Assembly: GCA_046728115.1 (NCBI GenBank)
Contig: JBKPDW010000611.1
Coordinates: 1-9,339 of the forward strand
Source: CAVSWN01 sp046728115
GTDB taxonomy: Bacteria; Acidobacteriota; Vicinamibacteria; Vicinamibacterales; CAVVIG01
Reading direction: 5' to 3'
DNA: 9,339 bases
The position numbers and the translations under genes were made by a program. Below are positions 1-7,872 of the stretch, piece after piece. The first letter of the stretch is position 1. Each line of letters begins with the position of its first letter. Under the pieces are notes generated by a model. It saw only the letters and a program-made list of their open reading frames with translations. It did not search any database and was not told where the DNA came from.

Positions 1-1852
1 CGCATCGTCTCGAAGTAGCCGCCAGCAACGGCCCGGATCGCGACGAACGGCGCAATCGTGCCGGAAGGCAGCGGGTGACCTTCGATGAAGAGCGGTCCGC
101 CCTGACAGAGCTGCTGCTCCGACAGTGGTAGACATGTCGAGGCAGACACGCCGGTGACGCTGGGAAGCGTAGAGAGACGATCGATGATCGCGCGGTGGGC
201 GGCGGCCATCTTTCCTGGATCGGGGTAGTCGATACGTGGCAACCCGATCCGAAACGTTAGGGTCGACGTCGCGTCGAAGCCAGGATCGACAGCCCGCAGC
301 TTTTGAAGACTCCGCAGCATGAGACCGGACGCCACGAGCAGCACCAGAGCGAACGCGACCTGCGCAGCCATGAGGAGGTGGCGAGTGCGGGATCGACTTC
401 GACTTGCGGTACTCCACGTTCTGGTGTCGTGCAACGACTCGGCGAAGGACGTGAATCGAAGCAGCGGGATGGACCCGAACGCCAGCGCGGTCAGTAGACT
501 GATCGCGACTGTGAACGCCCAGACGACACCATCCAGACGGACTTCCTCGAGGCGTGAAGGCTCGCCCACCACGGACCAGCCGTCGGCCCGAAGGCGACCA
601 GCATGTGGACGGCGCCCCACGCGAGCGCGAGGCCCATCGCGCCGCCCGCCAAGGAAAGCAGCGCGCTCTCGGTCAGGAAATAGTGCGCGATCGCGCGCGT
701 CCCGGCACCGAGCGCTCGACGCATGGCGATCTCCCGCTGTCGCACATCCGAACGGACCAGGAACAGATTGGCGACGTTCGCGCACGCGACCAGGAGCACG
801 AGGCCAACAGATGCCAACAGGATCCAGAGCGTCACCGAGATATTGCCAACGGTCGCATCCAGCAGCGTCGTCGCCGTCGAGACGAGCGCCTTGTAGCCGT
901 TGTTCGGATATGAAGGGTCCAAATCGACGGCCAAGCGCGTCAGCTCGGATCGGGCCTCTGCGATGGTCGCGCCATCCCGAAGCCGCGCGACCGCGGCGAA
1001 GTTATACCCGTCGGTCGCGGTCGTTCTCGTAACGTACGGCGCGGGAACCCAGACGTCGACGCGGGGATCTGGAAATGCGAACGATGCGGGCATCACGCCG
1101 CCGACGACGGTCGGGACTCCGTCCAGCGTGATTGGCCGTCCGATGACGTTCGGATCCTGTCCGAACCGGCGCACCCAGAACCCGTGGGAGAGGACGGCAG
1201 CCGGTGAGGCGCCTGGCGCCACTTCGTTTTCATTGAACCAGCGGCCGATGGCCGGCGTCGCTCGCAAGACGGAGACGAGCGACGATGTGGTGCGCGAGAC
1301 GCGGACTCGTTCCGGACTCCCTTGCCCGGTCAACGTCAGCTCGTTGGTGGGCAGGTAGAGGGCCAATCCGTCGAGGGTGTGCGCACGGTCCAGATACTGA
1401 AAATAGAGGCGCGAGGGGACGTAATAGACCTTCGGAACGTTGCGGATGGGCAAGCTGAATTCGAGGGCCACCAGCCGCTCCGACTGGTCATAGGGCAACG
1501 GGTTCAGCAGGACGCGATGCACGACCGCGAAGATCGACGCGTTCGCGCCAATCGCAAGCGCAAGCGTCAAGACACTCGCAAGGGTGAAGGCCGGGCTCCG
1601 CAGCAACCGGCGCATGGCGTATCGAGCCTCCTGCCAGACGCGTTCGAGCGCGGCTCCGGTTCGCATGTCTCTCAGCTCCTCTTTGGTCAATGCGACGCTC
1701 CCGAATTCCCGGTGGGCGGCGAGCTGTGCCTCGCGCAGCGGCAGACCCGCCTCCACGCGCTCCTCAGTCGCGAGATCCAGATGGACCTCGAGTTCGCGGT
1801 CGACGTCATCCTCGACGTTGCGCCAGCGGTGAAGCCAGCGGGGGATTCTCAC
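1..1852 (-). pseudogene. ADOP-family duplicated permease, copy 3, frameshifted and cut by the window edge
   Basis: Third tandem ADOP permease. It starts at a GTG (1850-1852), 9 nt after the stop of copy 2, with a strong GAGGAG Shine-Dalgarno that overlaps that stop. Residues 1-80 form the cytosolic permease-prefix region (acidic E-D-D-x-D-x-E, then FGSVALTKEELRDMR). A first membrane helix lies at about 88-112, an extracytoplasmic MacB_PCD-like domain at about 113-340, and FtsX helices at about 342-367 and 394-421 around the loop RQREIAMRRALGA. After FGPTAGPWWASLH (residue 433) the frame is lost and stops at 491-493. The other frame resumes at RLEEVRLDGVVWAFTVAISL and stays open to position 1, including QVAFALVLLVASGLMLRS, DPGFDATSTLTFRIGLP and AVAGGYFETM. 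A single missing base near 556 explains the break. The C-terminal end lies outside the window. Either a recent pseudogene or a sequencing error; family identity is secure. Confidence 0.85.
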
Positions 1853-1861
1853 CTTTACTCC

Positions 1862-4528
1862 TCATTCCGCGCGAAGGGCATCGAGAGGGCTGAGTCGCGC
1901 GGCCCGGCGTGCGGGCAACCAGCAGGCGAGGAGTACCACCGCAATCAGGAGGACAGTTGTTCCGGCAAACACGCCGGGATCGCGTGGGCTGACGCCATAT
2001 AGTAGTGATTGGATGAGGCGACTGCCGGCGAACGCCGACCCGAGACCGACCGTGATGCCAGCCAACGCTACGAGGCCTCCTTGCCGGACGATCATTCGTG
2101 CCACGCTGCCCGGCACTGCACCTAGCGCCAGACGGATACCAATCTCTCCGGTCCTTTGACTGACGATGTATGACATGGCGCCGTAGATGCCCACTACGCC
2201 GAGTAGCAACGCGACGGCGGCCGCAATAGCGAGCAAGACCATCGTGAACGCCATCTGCGCGGAGGCGAGATCGAGAATGTCCTGCAACGTCACGACCTGT
2301 GCGATCGCAAGCTTCGGATCAACTTTTGTGACTGCGCGACGTGCTGCCGCCGTAAGGTTCTGCGGCGGCACCGTCGAGCGCAGCACGTAACTCATCGCAC
2401 CGAGAGGCGGCACGATGTTCATGATGCGCGCGCCGATCAGGGGCATGTACATCTTCGGCACGGGTGTAGGCTCCGCAAGCGCGCGCGTCGGCGTATTGCC
2501 GACAACGCCGACGATGGTGAGCCACCCGAACGCGGAGGCAAACGACGGATTGCCCATTCGGATGCGTTGGCCGATGGGATCCTGATTGGGGAATGCAATC
2601 TTGACGAGCGTCTCGTCCACGACAGCGACCGCCTCGCGCCGATCGACGTCCCGTCGGTCAATGCTTCGCCCGCGAACGACCCGTGTTCCCGTCGTCTCGA
2701 AGAAACCGCCGGCGACAGCACCGTACCTGACAAGCGGGGGCTGGGCGCCGGGCGGAAGGACTCGACCCTCTACGAACAGCGGACCACCGAAGCAGCCATC
2801 GGTCGAAAGCGGGAGACACGTCGCCGCTGAGACCGAGGTGACGCCGGGCAGCTGCGATAAACGGTCGAGAATCGCACGGTAGGCAACGACCATGCGCTCG
2901 CGATCGGGATAGTCAGCTGGCGGCAATCCGACGCGGAACGTCAGCGCCGACCTTGCGTCGAAGCCCGGATCGATCGCGCGAAGTTTCTGAAAACTGCGCA
3001 GCATGAGGCCCGAAGAGACTAGAAGTACGAGTGCAAGCGCGACCTGTCCGCTCATTAAAACGTGACGCGCGCGGTGGCGCGTCCGGCTCAACGTGTGGCT
3101 ACGAGCACTTTCGCGCAACGAAACCGAGAGCGGCCCGAGCCGCAGGAGCGGAATCGCACCACATGCCGTTGCAGTGGCGAGGCTCAACGCGACGGTGAAC
3201 GCGATCGTCACGTCATCGATTCGCACTTCGTGCAACCGTGGAAGACTGCTCGGGCCGAAGGCGACGACAAGGTGAACGGCGGCCCATGCGAGGGCAAGGC
3301 CGAGCGCGCCGCCAGCGAGCGCCAGCCACGCACTCTCGGCGAAGAAATAGCCGGCGATGCCGCCGCTGCCTGCTCCGAGCGCCCGGCGAACCGCTACCTC
3401 GCGCTGCTTGGCGTCGGAGCGCACCATGAACAAATTGGCGACGTTGGCGCACGCCACGATCAACACGAGCCCAACAGCGGCAAGCAGGAACCACAGCGTG
3501 TGCGCGACGCGGCCGACCATCGCGTCGATCAGCGTCGTTGCAGTCGAGATCATCTGGTCGTATCCGTTGCCGGGAGATATCGGCGCCAGATCGTGCGTGA
3601 GACGGGTGAGTTCGGCGCGGGCATCGGCGAGCGTTGCGCCTTGGCGGAGTCGCGCGATTGCAGAGTAGTCGAACACACCGGCAACAGCCGGCGACGCCGC
3701 CATCGTGCGAGACATCGGGTCGGGAATCCAGATGTCGACACGCGGATCAGGAAACGCAAACGACGGCCGCATGACGCCGATAACCGTCGTCGATGTGCCG
3801 TCGAGAACAAGAGTCCGGCCAATGACGTTGGGGTCGTTGCCGTATCGCCTGGTCCAGAATCCGTGTGAGATTGCGGCGACAGGCGATACCCCTGGCGCGC
3901 CTTCCTCTTCCGCGAACCACCGGCCCTGTTCCGGGTTGACGCGCAGCACGGGCGCCAGTGACGGCGTGGTGCGAGCGACGCGCACGCGCTCCGGCACGCC
4001 AGCGCCGGTCAGCGTGCGCTCGTCAACTCGGTACAGCGCCAGGCCATCGAGCGTGCGCGCGCGATCGAGATATTGGTAATACAGCTGCAGAGACAAGTTG
4101 ATGCCGGAGCTCACGCTTCGGACAGGCGCGCCATTGTTGAGCGCGAGGAGCCGACCTGGATCGCCATACGGCAGCGGGTTCAAGATGACGCGTTGCACGA
4201 GTGTGAAGATGGCGACGTTGGCGGCGATGGCGAGCGCCAGAGTCAGCACCGTTGCCAGGGCAAACGCGGGACTTCGGAGCAATCGTCGCGCCGCGTGTCG
4301 CAGCTCTCGCCCGAGCCGATCGAGGATGGCGCCGGCTCGCATGTCTCTCAACTCCTCTTTGGTCAATGCGACGCTCCCGAATTTCTTGTGTGCGGCGAGC
4401 TGTGCCTCGCGCAGCGGGGTCCCTGCCTCGAGGCGCTCCTCCGTCGCGAGTTCGAGGTGGACCTGAAGCTCGCGATCGAGGTCGTCATCCTCGGCTCTCC
4501 GCCAGCGCCAGAAGCGGAGATCTCTCAT
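1862..4528 (-). CDS. ADOP-family duplicated FtsX/MacB-like permease, copy 2
   Basis: Full-length orphan ABC-type permease of the inner membrane, two MacB-like modules in one chain; substrate unknown and no ATPase gene adjoins it. From the N-terminus: cytosolic permease-prefix region (MRDLRFWRWRRAEDDDLDRE, FGSVALTKEELRDMR), helix 1 (SPAFALATVLTLALAIAANV), extracytoplasmic domain, three FtsX helices flanking the coupling-type loop REVAVRRALGA, a second helix block (LMSGQVALALVLLVSSGLML), a second extracytoplasmic domain, then three helices with SQRTGEIGIRLALGA and the terminal PARRAARLSPLDALRAE. The length (888 aa) suits the family. I prefer the ATG at 4528 because it aligns with the start of copy 1, and the 60 nt ending there match copy 1 at 55 of 60 positions. 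An in-frame ATG at 4555 would add nine residues and sits 7 nt after the stop of copy 1. Neither start has a strong Shine-Dalgarno; translational coupling is likely. Identity is secure; the start is uncertain. Confidence 0.93.
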   Translation of the reverse strand: MRDLRFWRWRRAEDDDLDRELQVHLELATEERLEAGTPLREAQLAAHKKFGSVALTKEELRDMRAGAILDRLGRELRHAARRLLRSPAFALATVLTLALAIAANVAIFTLVQRVILNPLPYGDPGRLLALNNGAPVRSVSSGINLSLQLYYQYLDRARTLDGLALYRVDERTLTGAGVPERVRVARTTPSLAPVLRVNPEQGRWFAEEEGAPGVSPVAAISHGFWTRRYGNDPNVIGRTLVLDGTSTTVIGVMRPSFAFPDPRVDIWIPDPMSRTMAASPAVAGVFDYSAIARLRQGATLADARAELTRLTHDLAPISPGNGYDQMISTATTLIDAMVGRVAHTLWFLLAAVGLVLIVACANVANLFMVRSDAKQREVAVRRALGAGSGGIAGYFFAESAWLALAGGALGLALAWAAVHLVVAFGPSSLPRLHEVRIDDVTIAFTVALSLATATACGAIPLLRLGPLSVSLRESARSHTLSRTRHRARHVLMSGQVALALVLLVSSGLMLRSFQKLRAIDPGFDARSALTFRVGLPPADYPDRERMVVAYRAILDRLSQLPGVTSVSAATCLPLSTDGCFGGPLFVEGRVLPPGAQPPLVRYGAVAGGFFETTGTRVVRGRSIDRRDVDRREAVAVVDETLVKIAFPNQDPIGQRIRMGNPSFASAFGWLTIVGVVGNTPTRALAEPTPVPKMYMPLIGARIMNIVPPLGAMSYVLRSTVPPQNLTAAARRAVTKVDPKLAIAQVVTLQDILDLASAQMAFTMVLLAIAAAVALLLGVVGIYGAMSYIVSQRTGEIGIRLALGAVPGSVARMIVRQGGLVALAGITVGLGSAFAGSRLIQSLLYGVSPRDPGVFAGTTVLLIAVVLLACWLPARRAARLSPLDALRAE

Positions 4529-4562
4529 GAGAGTCCGGCGCGGGATCCTCGCCATGACTTTG

Positions 4563-7238
4563 CTATTCAGCGCGAAGCGCGTCTAGAGGGCTGAGTCGCG
4601 CGGCCCGGCGTGCCGGCAACCAGCAGGCGAGAAGCACGACGCCAAGCAGGAGCACGCTCATTCCAGCGAACACGTTCGGATCACGTGGACTAATTCCGTA
4701 CAGCAGCGATTCGATCAGGCGACCCCCGCCGAATGCGGCCGCGAGACCAACCGCGACACCGGCCAATGCGACGACGCCACCCTGCAGGACGATCATCCGC
4801 GCCACGCTTCCTGGCTCCGCGCCGAGCGCCAGACGCACACCAATTTCTCCAGTACGCTGGCTGACGATGTAGGACATCGCGCCGCAGATGCCGATGACGC
4901 CGAGCAGGAGCGCCACGGCGGCGGCAATCACGATGAGCGCCATCGTGAAGGCCATCTGCGCCGACGCGCCATCAAGGATGTTCTGCAGCGTGCGCACTTG
5001 TGCCAACGCGAGCTTCGGATCGACTGCGTCGACTGCGCGCCGCACCGAGGGCAGCAGCGCGGACGCGGGCGTCGTTGATCGGACGACGTAGTTCATCACG
5101 GCAACGTTTGGCCCGGTCAGCGTCGACTCCGGACCGCCGGCAATCGACATCGGCATGAACAACTGCCCGATCGGATTGACCTCCGCGAGCGCGAACGTTG
5201 GTGTGGTCGCGACGACCCCCACAATGGTCAACCACGTGCGGGTTGGCGGGAGGCTCGAGGCGACGCGCTGACCGATCGGATTCTGCTTCGGAAAAAATTG
5301 GTCGGCGAGCGCCTGGTTGATGACGACGATCGGCTCGCGACGGTCGACGTCGCCGCGATTGATGCCGCGGCCGCGGAGAATGCGCATGCCCATGGTTTCG
5401 AAGTAGCCGCCGGCGACCGCACGAAAGCGCGCGGGCGGAGGGATCGTGCCTGCGGGGTAGACTCTCCCCTCAACGCGCAGCGTCCAGCCATAGCATGCGA
5501 ACGGGAATGTCAGCGGGAGGCACGTGGACACGGACGCCGCCGTCACGCCCGGCAGCGCCGACAGCCGACCGAGAATCGCGTGATGCGCAGCGACGGCCGC
5601 GTCCCGGGTCGGGTAATCGCTGTCGGGCAGTCCGAGCGCAAACGTGAGCGCAGATGAGGCGTCGAAGCCAGGATCGACTGCGCGCAGCCTCTGGAAACTG
5701 CGGACCATGAGACCGGACGACACGAGGAGGACCAGCGCCAGCGCGACCTGACCGCCCATCAGGATCCGACGCGCCCGGTGTCGGCTGCGACTGGCAGTGT
5801 TGGCGCGTCCGACCTCGTGCAGCGACGCAGCGAGCGACGAGCCGTAAAGCAAGGGGATGGCGGCAAACGCCAGCGCCGCGAGCACGCTCACGACGAACGT
5901 GAAGAGAACCGCGACACCGTCCAGGCGGATCTCTTCGAGACGCGGCAAATTCGTGGGACCGTACGTGACCAGCAGTCGCACCGCGCCCCAGGCGATCGCG
6001 ACACCAGCAACTCCGCCCGCCCCTGCGAGCAGGAGGCTTTCGCTCAGGAAATATCGTGCGATGCCTGCGCGGGTCGCCCCCAGCGCGCGACGGACCGCGA
6101 CCTCGCGCTGTCGCGTTTCCGAGCGGACGAGAAAGAGGTTCGCGACGTTGGCGCACGCGACGAACAGCACGAGCCCGACCGAAGCGAGCAGGATCCAGAG
6201 CGCGCGGGCGACGCCGCCGACTGTGGCTTCCTTCAACGTCCTCACGATCGGGAACAGATTAATCTCCCTGCCATTTCCAGCCGCTCGTGTATCGCCAGGA
6301 AACGCCTGCGGCAGATCGCCGATCAGCCCACTCAATTCACGCTGCACATCGGCCACACCCGCGCCATGCCGCAGCCGTGCCACGCTCATGCGCCCAAAGA
6401 ATCCGAACCCCTGGCTCCGCGACAGCTGCATGGCAATCCAGGCGTCGACGCGCTTATCTGGAAACGCATACCCGGCGGGCATGACCCCCACAACCTCTGT
6501 GGCGACGCCGCCGAGCGTGATCAGTCGGCCGATGATGGCGCGATCGCCGCTGTATCGGCGCGTCCAGAGCCCGTGCGACAGGACGGCGACCTGCGGTGCG
6601 CCGGGTACGGCATCATTTTCGGCGAGCCATCGACCGACCGCAGGCGAGACGCGCAGGACGGAAGCGAGCGACGGCGTCGCGCGGATGACAGGAATGCGCT
6701 CCGGCGATCCATCACTAGTGAGCGTCAGTTCGTCGGTGTCGTAGATGGCAATGCCGGCGAGGGTCCGCGCGCGCTCCGAATAGAGATAGTAAAGGCCCGG
6801 CGCAAAGTTCAGGCCAGATGGCAGATTCTCCCGCTCAGCACCGTGATCCACGACGACGAGCCGATCGGACTCGGGATACGGCAGCGGGTTCAACACGACG
6901 CGCTCGACGACGGCGAAGATCGAGCCGTTCGCACCGATGGCGAGCGCCAGCGTCAACACCGACGCCAGCGTGAACGCCGGACTTCGCACGAGCCGGCGAC
7001 CGGCAAATCGTGTCTCCTGCCACATGCGTTCAAGCGCCACGCCGGTCCTCATGTCCCTCAGCTCCTCTTTGGTCAATGCGACGCTGCCAAATTGTCGGTG
7101 TGCCGCGAGCTGCGCATCGTGCAGCGCAAGACCCGCTTCCAGATGCTCGTCCGTCGCGAGCTCGAGGTGGGTCTCGATTTCGCGATCGAGGTCGTCATCC
7201 TCGGTTCTGCGCCAGCGCCAGAAGCGGAGGTCGCGCAT
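4563..7238 (-). CDS. ADOP-family duplicated FtsX/MacB-like permease, copy 1
   Basis: First permease of the operon, 891 aa, intact. Residues 1-80 form the cytosolic prefix (RTEDDDLDREIETHLELAT, FGSVALTKEELRDMR). Predicted membrane helices lie at about 88-112, 345-370, 397-424, 443-465, 491-512, 765-790, 815-835 and 855-875: two repeats of the four-helix MacB/FtsX topology, each with one large extracytoplasmic domain (about 113-340 and 513-760). The paired coupling loops are REVAVRRALGAT (378-389) and GEIGVRLALGAE (797-808). It ends PARRAARLSPLDALRAE. There is no Walker A or ABC signature, so it is a permease only. The ATG lies 13 nt after the padR stop, with AGGGA about 6 nt upstream, which fixes the start. 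In MacB systems such permeases transmit ATPase motion across the membrane rather than forming a classic channel; whether ADOPs do so is unknown. Family assignment is very firm, substrate unknown. Confidence 0.95.
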   Translation of the reverse strand: MRDLRFWRWRRTEDDDLDREIETHLELATDEHLEAGLALHDAQLAAHRQFGSVALTKEELRDMRTGVALERMWQETRFAGRRLVRSPAFTLASVLTLALAIGANGSIFAVVERVVLNPLPYPESDRLVVVDHGAERENLPSGLNFAPGLYYLYSERARTLAGIAIYDTDELTLTSDGSPERIPVIRATPSLASVLRVSPAVGRWLAENDAVPGAPQVAVLSHGLWTRRYSGDRAIIGRLITLGGVATEVVGVMPAGYAFPDKRVDAWIAMQLSRSQGFGFFGRMSVARLRHGAGVADVQRELSGLIGDLPQAFPGDTRAAGNGREINLFPIVRTLKEATVGGVARALWILLASVGLVLFVACANVANLFLVRSETRQREVAVRRALGATRAGIARYFLSESLLLAGAGGVAGVAIAWGAVRLLVTYGPTNLPRLEEIRLDGVAVLFTFVVSVLAALAFAAIPLLYGSSLAASLHEVGRANTASRSRHRARRILMGGQVALALVLLVSSGLMVRSFQRLRAVDPGFDASSALTFALGLPDSDYPTRDAAVAAHHAILGRLSALPGVTAASVSTCLPLTFPFACYGWTLRVEGRVYPAGTIPPPARFRAVAGGYFETMGMRILRGRGINRGDVDRREPIVVINQALADQFFPKQNPIGQRVASSLPPTRTWLTIVGVVATTPTFALAEVNPIGQLFMPMSIAGGPESTLTGPNVAVMNYVVRSTTPASALLPSVRRAVDAVDPKLALAQVRTLQNILDGASAQMAFTMALIVIAAAVALLLGVIGICGAMSYIVSQRTGEIGVRLALGAEPGSVARMIVLQGGVVALAGVAVGLAAAFGGGRLIESLLYGISPRDPNVFAGMSVLLLGVVLLACWLPARRAARLSPLDALRAE

Positions 7239-7251
7239 GAAAAGTCCCTGT

Positions 7252-7599
7252 CTATTGAGCGGGTTCCATGACGAGACCGATGGCCCGCGCGAGCTGCCGC
7301 CATTTCGAGTGCTCGCTCGCCAGGCGTCTCTTCCCGGCGGGGGTCAATCGGTAGTACTTCGCTTCCCGATTGCGATCCGGCATGGGCTCCCAGCTGGCGG
7401 TGATCCAGCCGCGCTTCTTCAAGCGATAGAGCGCGGGATACAGCGAGCCGTGGTCCACCCGCAACACGTCCTCAGACGTACGTTGGATGTGCGTCGCGAT
7501 CGCATGGCCGTGCAGCGGGCCGAACAGCAGGGCTCGGAGAACGAGCATGTCGAGCGTGCCCTGCAACAGTTCCACGCGGTCGGTTGGCTTTTTGGGCAT
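7252..7599 (-). CDS. PadR-family transcriptional regulator (ADOP-associated type)
   Basis: Small winged-helix repressor, 115 aa from the ATG at 7599. Residues 10-40 hold the first helices (LLQGTLDMLVLRALLFGPLHGHAIATHIQR). The recognition helix is around 50-65 (HGSLYPALYRLKKRGWI), the wing is at about 68-86 (PDRNREAKYYRLTPAG), and a short C-terminal dimerisation helix follows, as in the short PadR subfamily. It is the first gene of the operon, 13 nt before ADOP copy 1; PadR immediately upstream of ADOP genes is a recurrent acidobacterial arrangement. It probably represses its own promoter through the inverted repeat at 7702-7716 and releases it on binding an unknown ligand. Start choice is open. 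The 7599 ATG matches the usual family N-terminus (MPKKPTDRVELLQGTL) but has a weak Shine-Dalgarno. A GTG at 7635, with GGGGAG 6 nt upstream, would add 12 residues. A GTG at 7662 is also in frame. Confidence 0.93.
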   Translation of the reverse strand: MPKKPTDRVELLQGTLDMLVLRALLFGPLHGHAIATHIQRTSEDVLRVDHGSLYPALYRLKKRGWITASWEPMPDRNREAKYYRLTPAGKRRLASEHSKWRQLARAIGLVMEPAQ

Positions 7600-7691
7600 A
7601 GGCGTCAAAGGGCCTGATCGAGCGCTACCGTCCACGAAGAACTCCCCGGCCGCGGCCAGCACGCCTCGACCACGCGCACAGGCCCGGCGCG

Positions 7692-7721
7692 ATGCTACGG
7701 TAGTAGAAGATCTACTGTCAA
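7692..7721 (-). promoter_or_regulatory. Predicted sigma70-type promoter of the padR-ADOP operon
   Basis: On the minus strand a perfect -35 TTGACA (7721-7716) is followed by an 18-nt spacer and TAGCAT (7697-7692), which matches the TATAAT consensus at four of six positions. Transcription would begin near 7685, giving a leader of about 50-86 nt before padR, depending on its start. The consensus -35 and the position just ahead of the first operon gene support the call; the -10 is moderate. Confidence 0.6.
7702..7716. promoter_or_regulatory. Candidate PadR operator (inverted repeat in the promoter spacer)
   Basis: AGTAGA-AGA-TCTACT is a perfect 6-bp inverted repeat with a 3-bp centre. It fills most of the spacer between the -35 and -10 of the operon promoter. 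A dimeric winged-helix repressor bound here would block RNA polymerase, which fits PadR autoregulation. It is not the classic ATGT-N8-ACAT PadR site, so the assignment is inferred from position and symmetry only. Confidence 0.5.
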
Positions 7722-7833
7722 CCTCAGACGGAGTTGCAGTCGATTCGGTTGCCGTACCCAGGGCCGCTCGAGAGTTGATTTGAAGAACGATGCCGAAACG
7801 GCACTCGCCGGCGACGGGCCGCGCATCTGGAGG

Positions 7834-7858
7834 GAGACATCTCCAAAGGAGATGTCTC
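7834..7858 (-). terminator. Perfect 11-bp hairpin downstream of the DinB-like gene
   Basis: GAGACATCTCC and GGAGATGTCTC are perfect complements around an AAA/TTT loop. The hairpin lies 14 nt past the stop of the DinB-like gene and about 110 nt upstream of the operon promoter, where a terminator between two co-oriented transcripts is expected. The minus-strand sequence after the stem (CCCTCC) has no U-run, so classic intrinsic termination is doubtful. A smaller hairpin follows at 7791-7803 (TGCCG-TTT-CGGCA) with a partly T-rich tail (TCGTTCTTC). Alternatives are an RNA 3'-end stabiliser, a dispersed repeat or a protein-binding palindrome. Confidence 0.45.
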
Positions 7859-7872
7859 TAAACGGACCAGCT

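Noticed and set aside
545..590. Programmed ribosomal frameshifting in ADOP copy 3
   Set aside because: No slippery heptamer or nearby stem is visible, and the paralogues are read through without any shift. A one-base deletion is simpler.
319..1032. Plus-strand open frame opposite ADOP copy 3
   Set aside because: Low-complexity R/S/P-rich product, antisense to a family-supported gene, with no Shine-Dalgarno.
5778..7271. Long plus-strand open frame (497 codons) opposite ADOP copy 1
   Set aside because: Its translation is arginine-rich and lacks any recognisable domain. It is antisense to a clear permease and reflects the low stop frequency opposite GC-rich genes.
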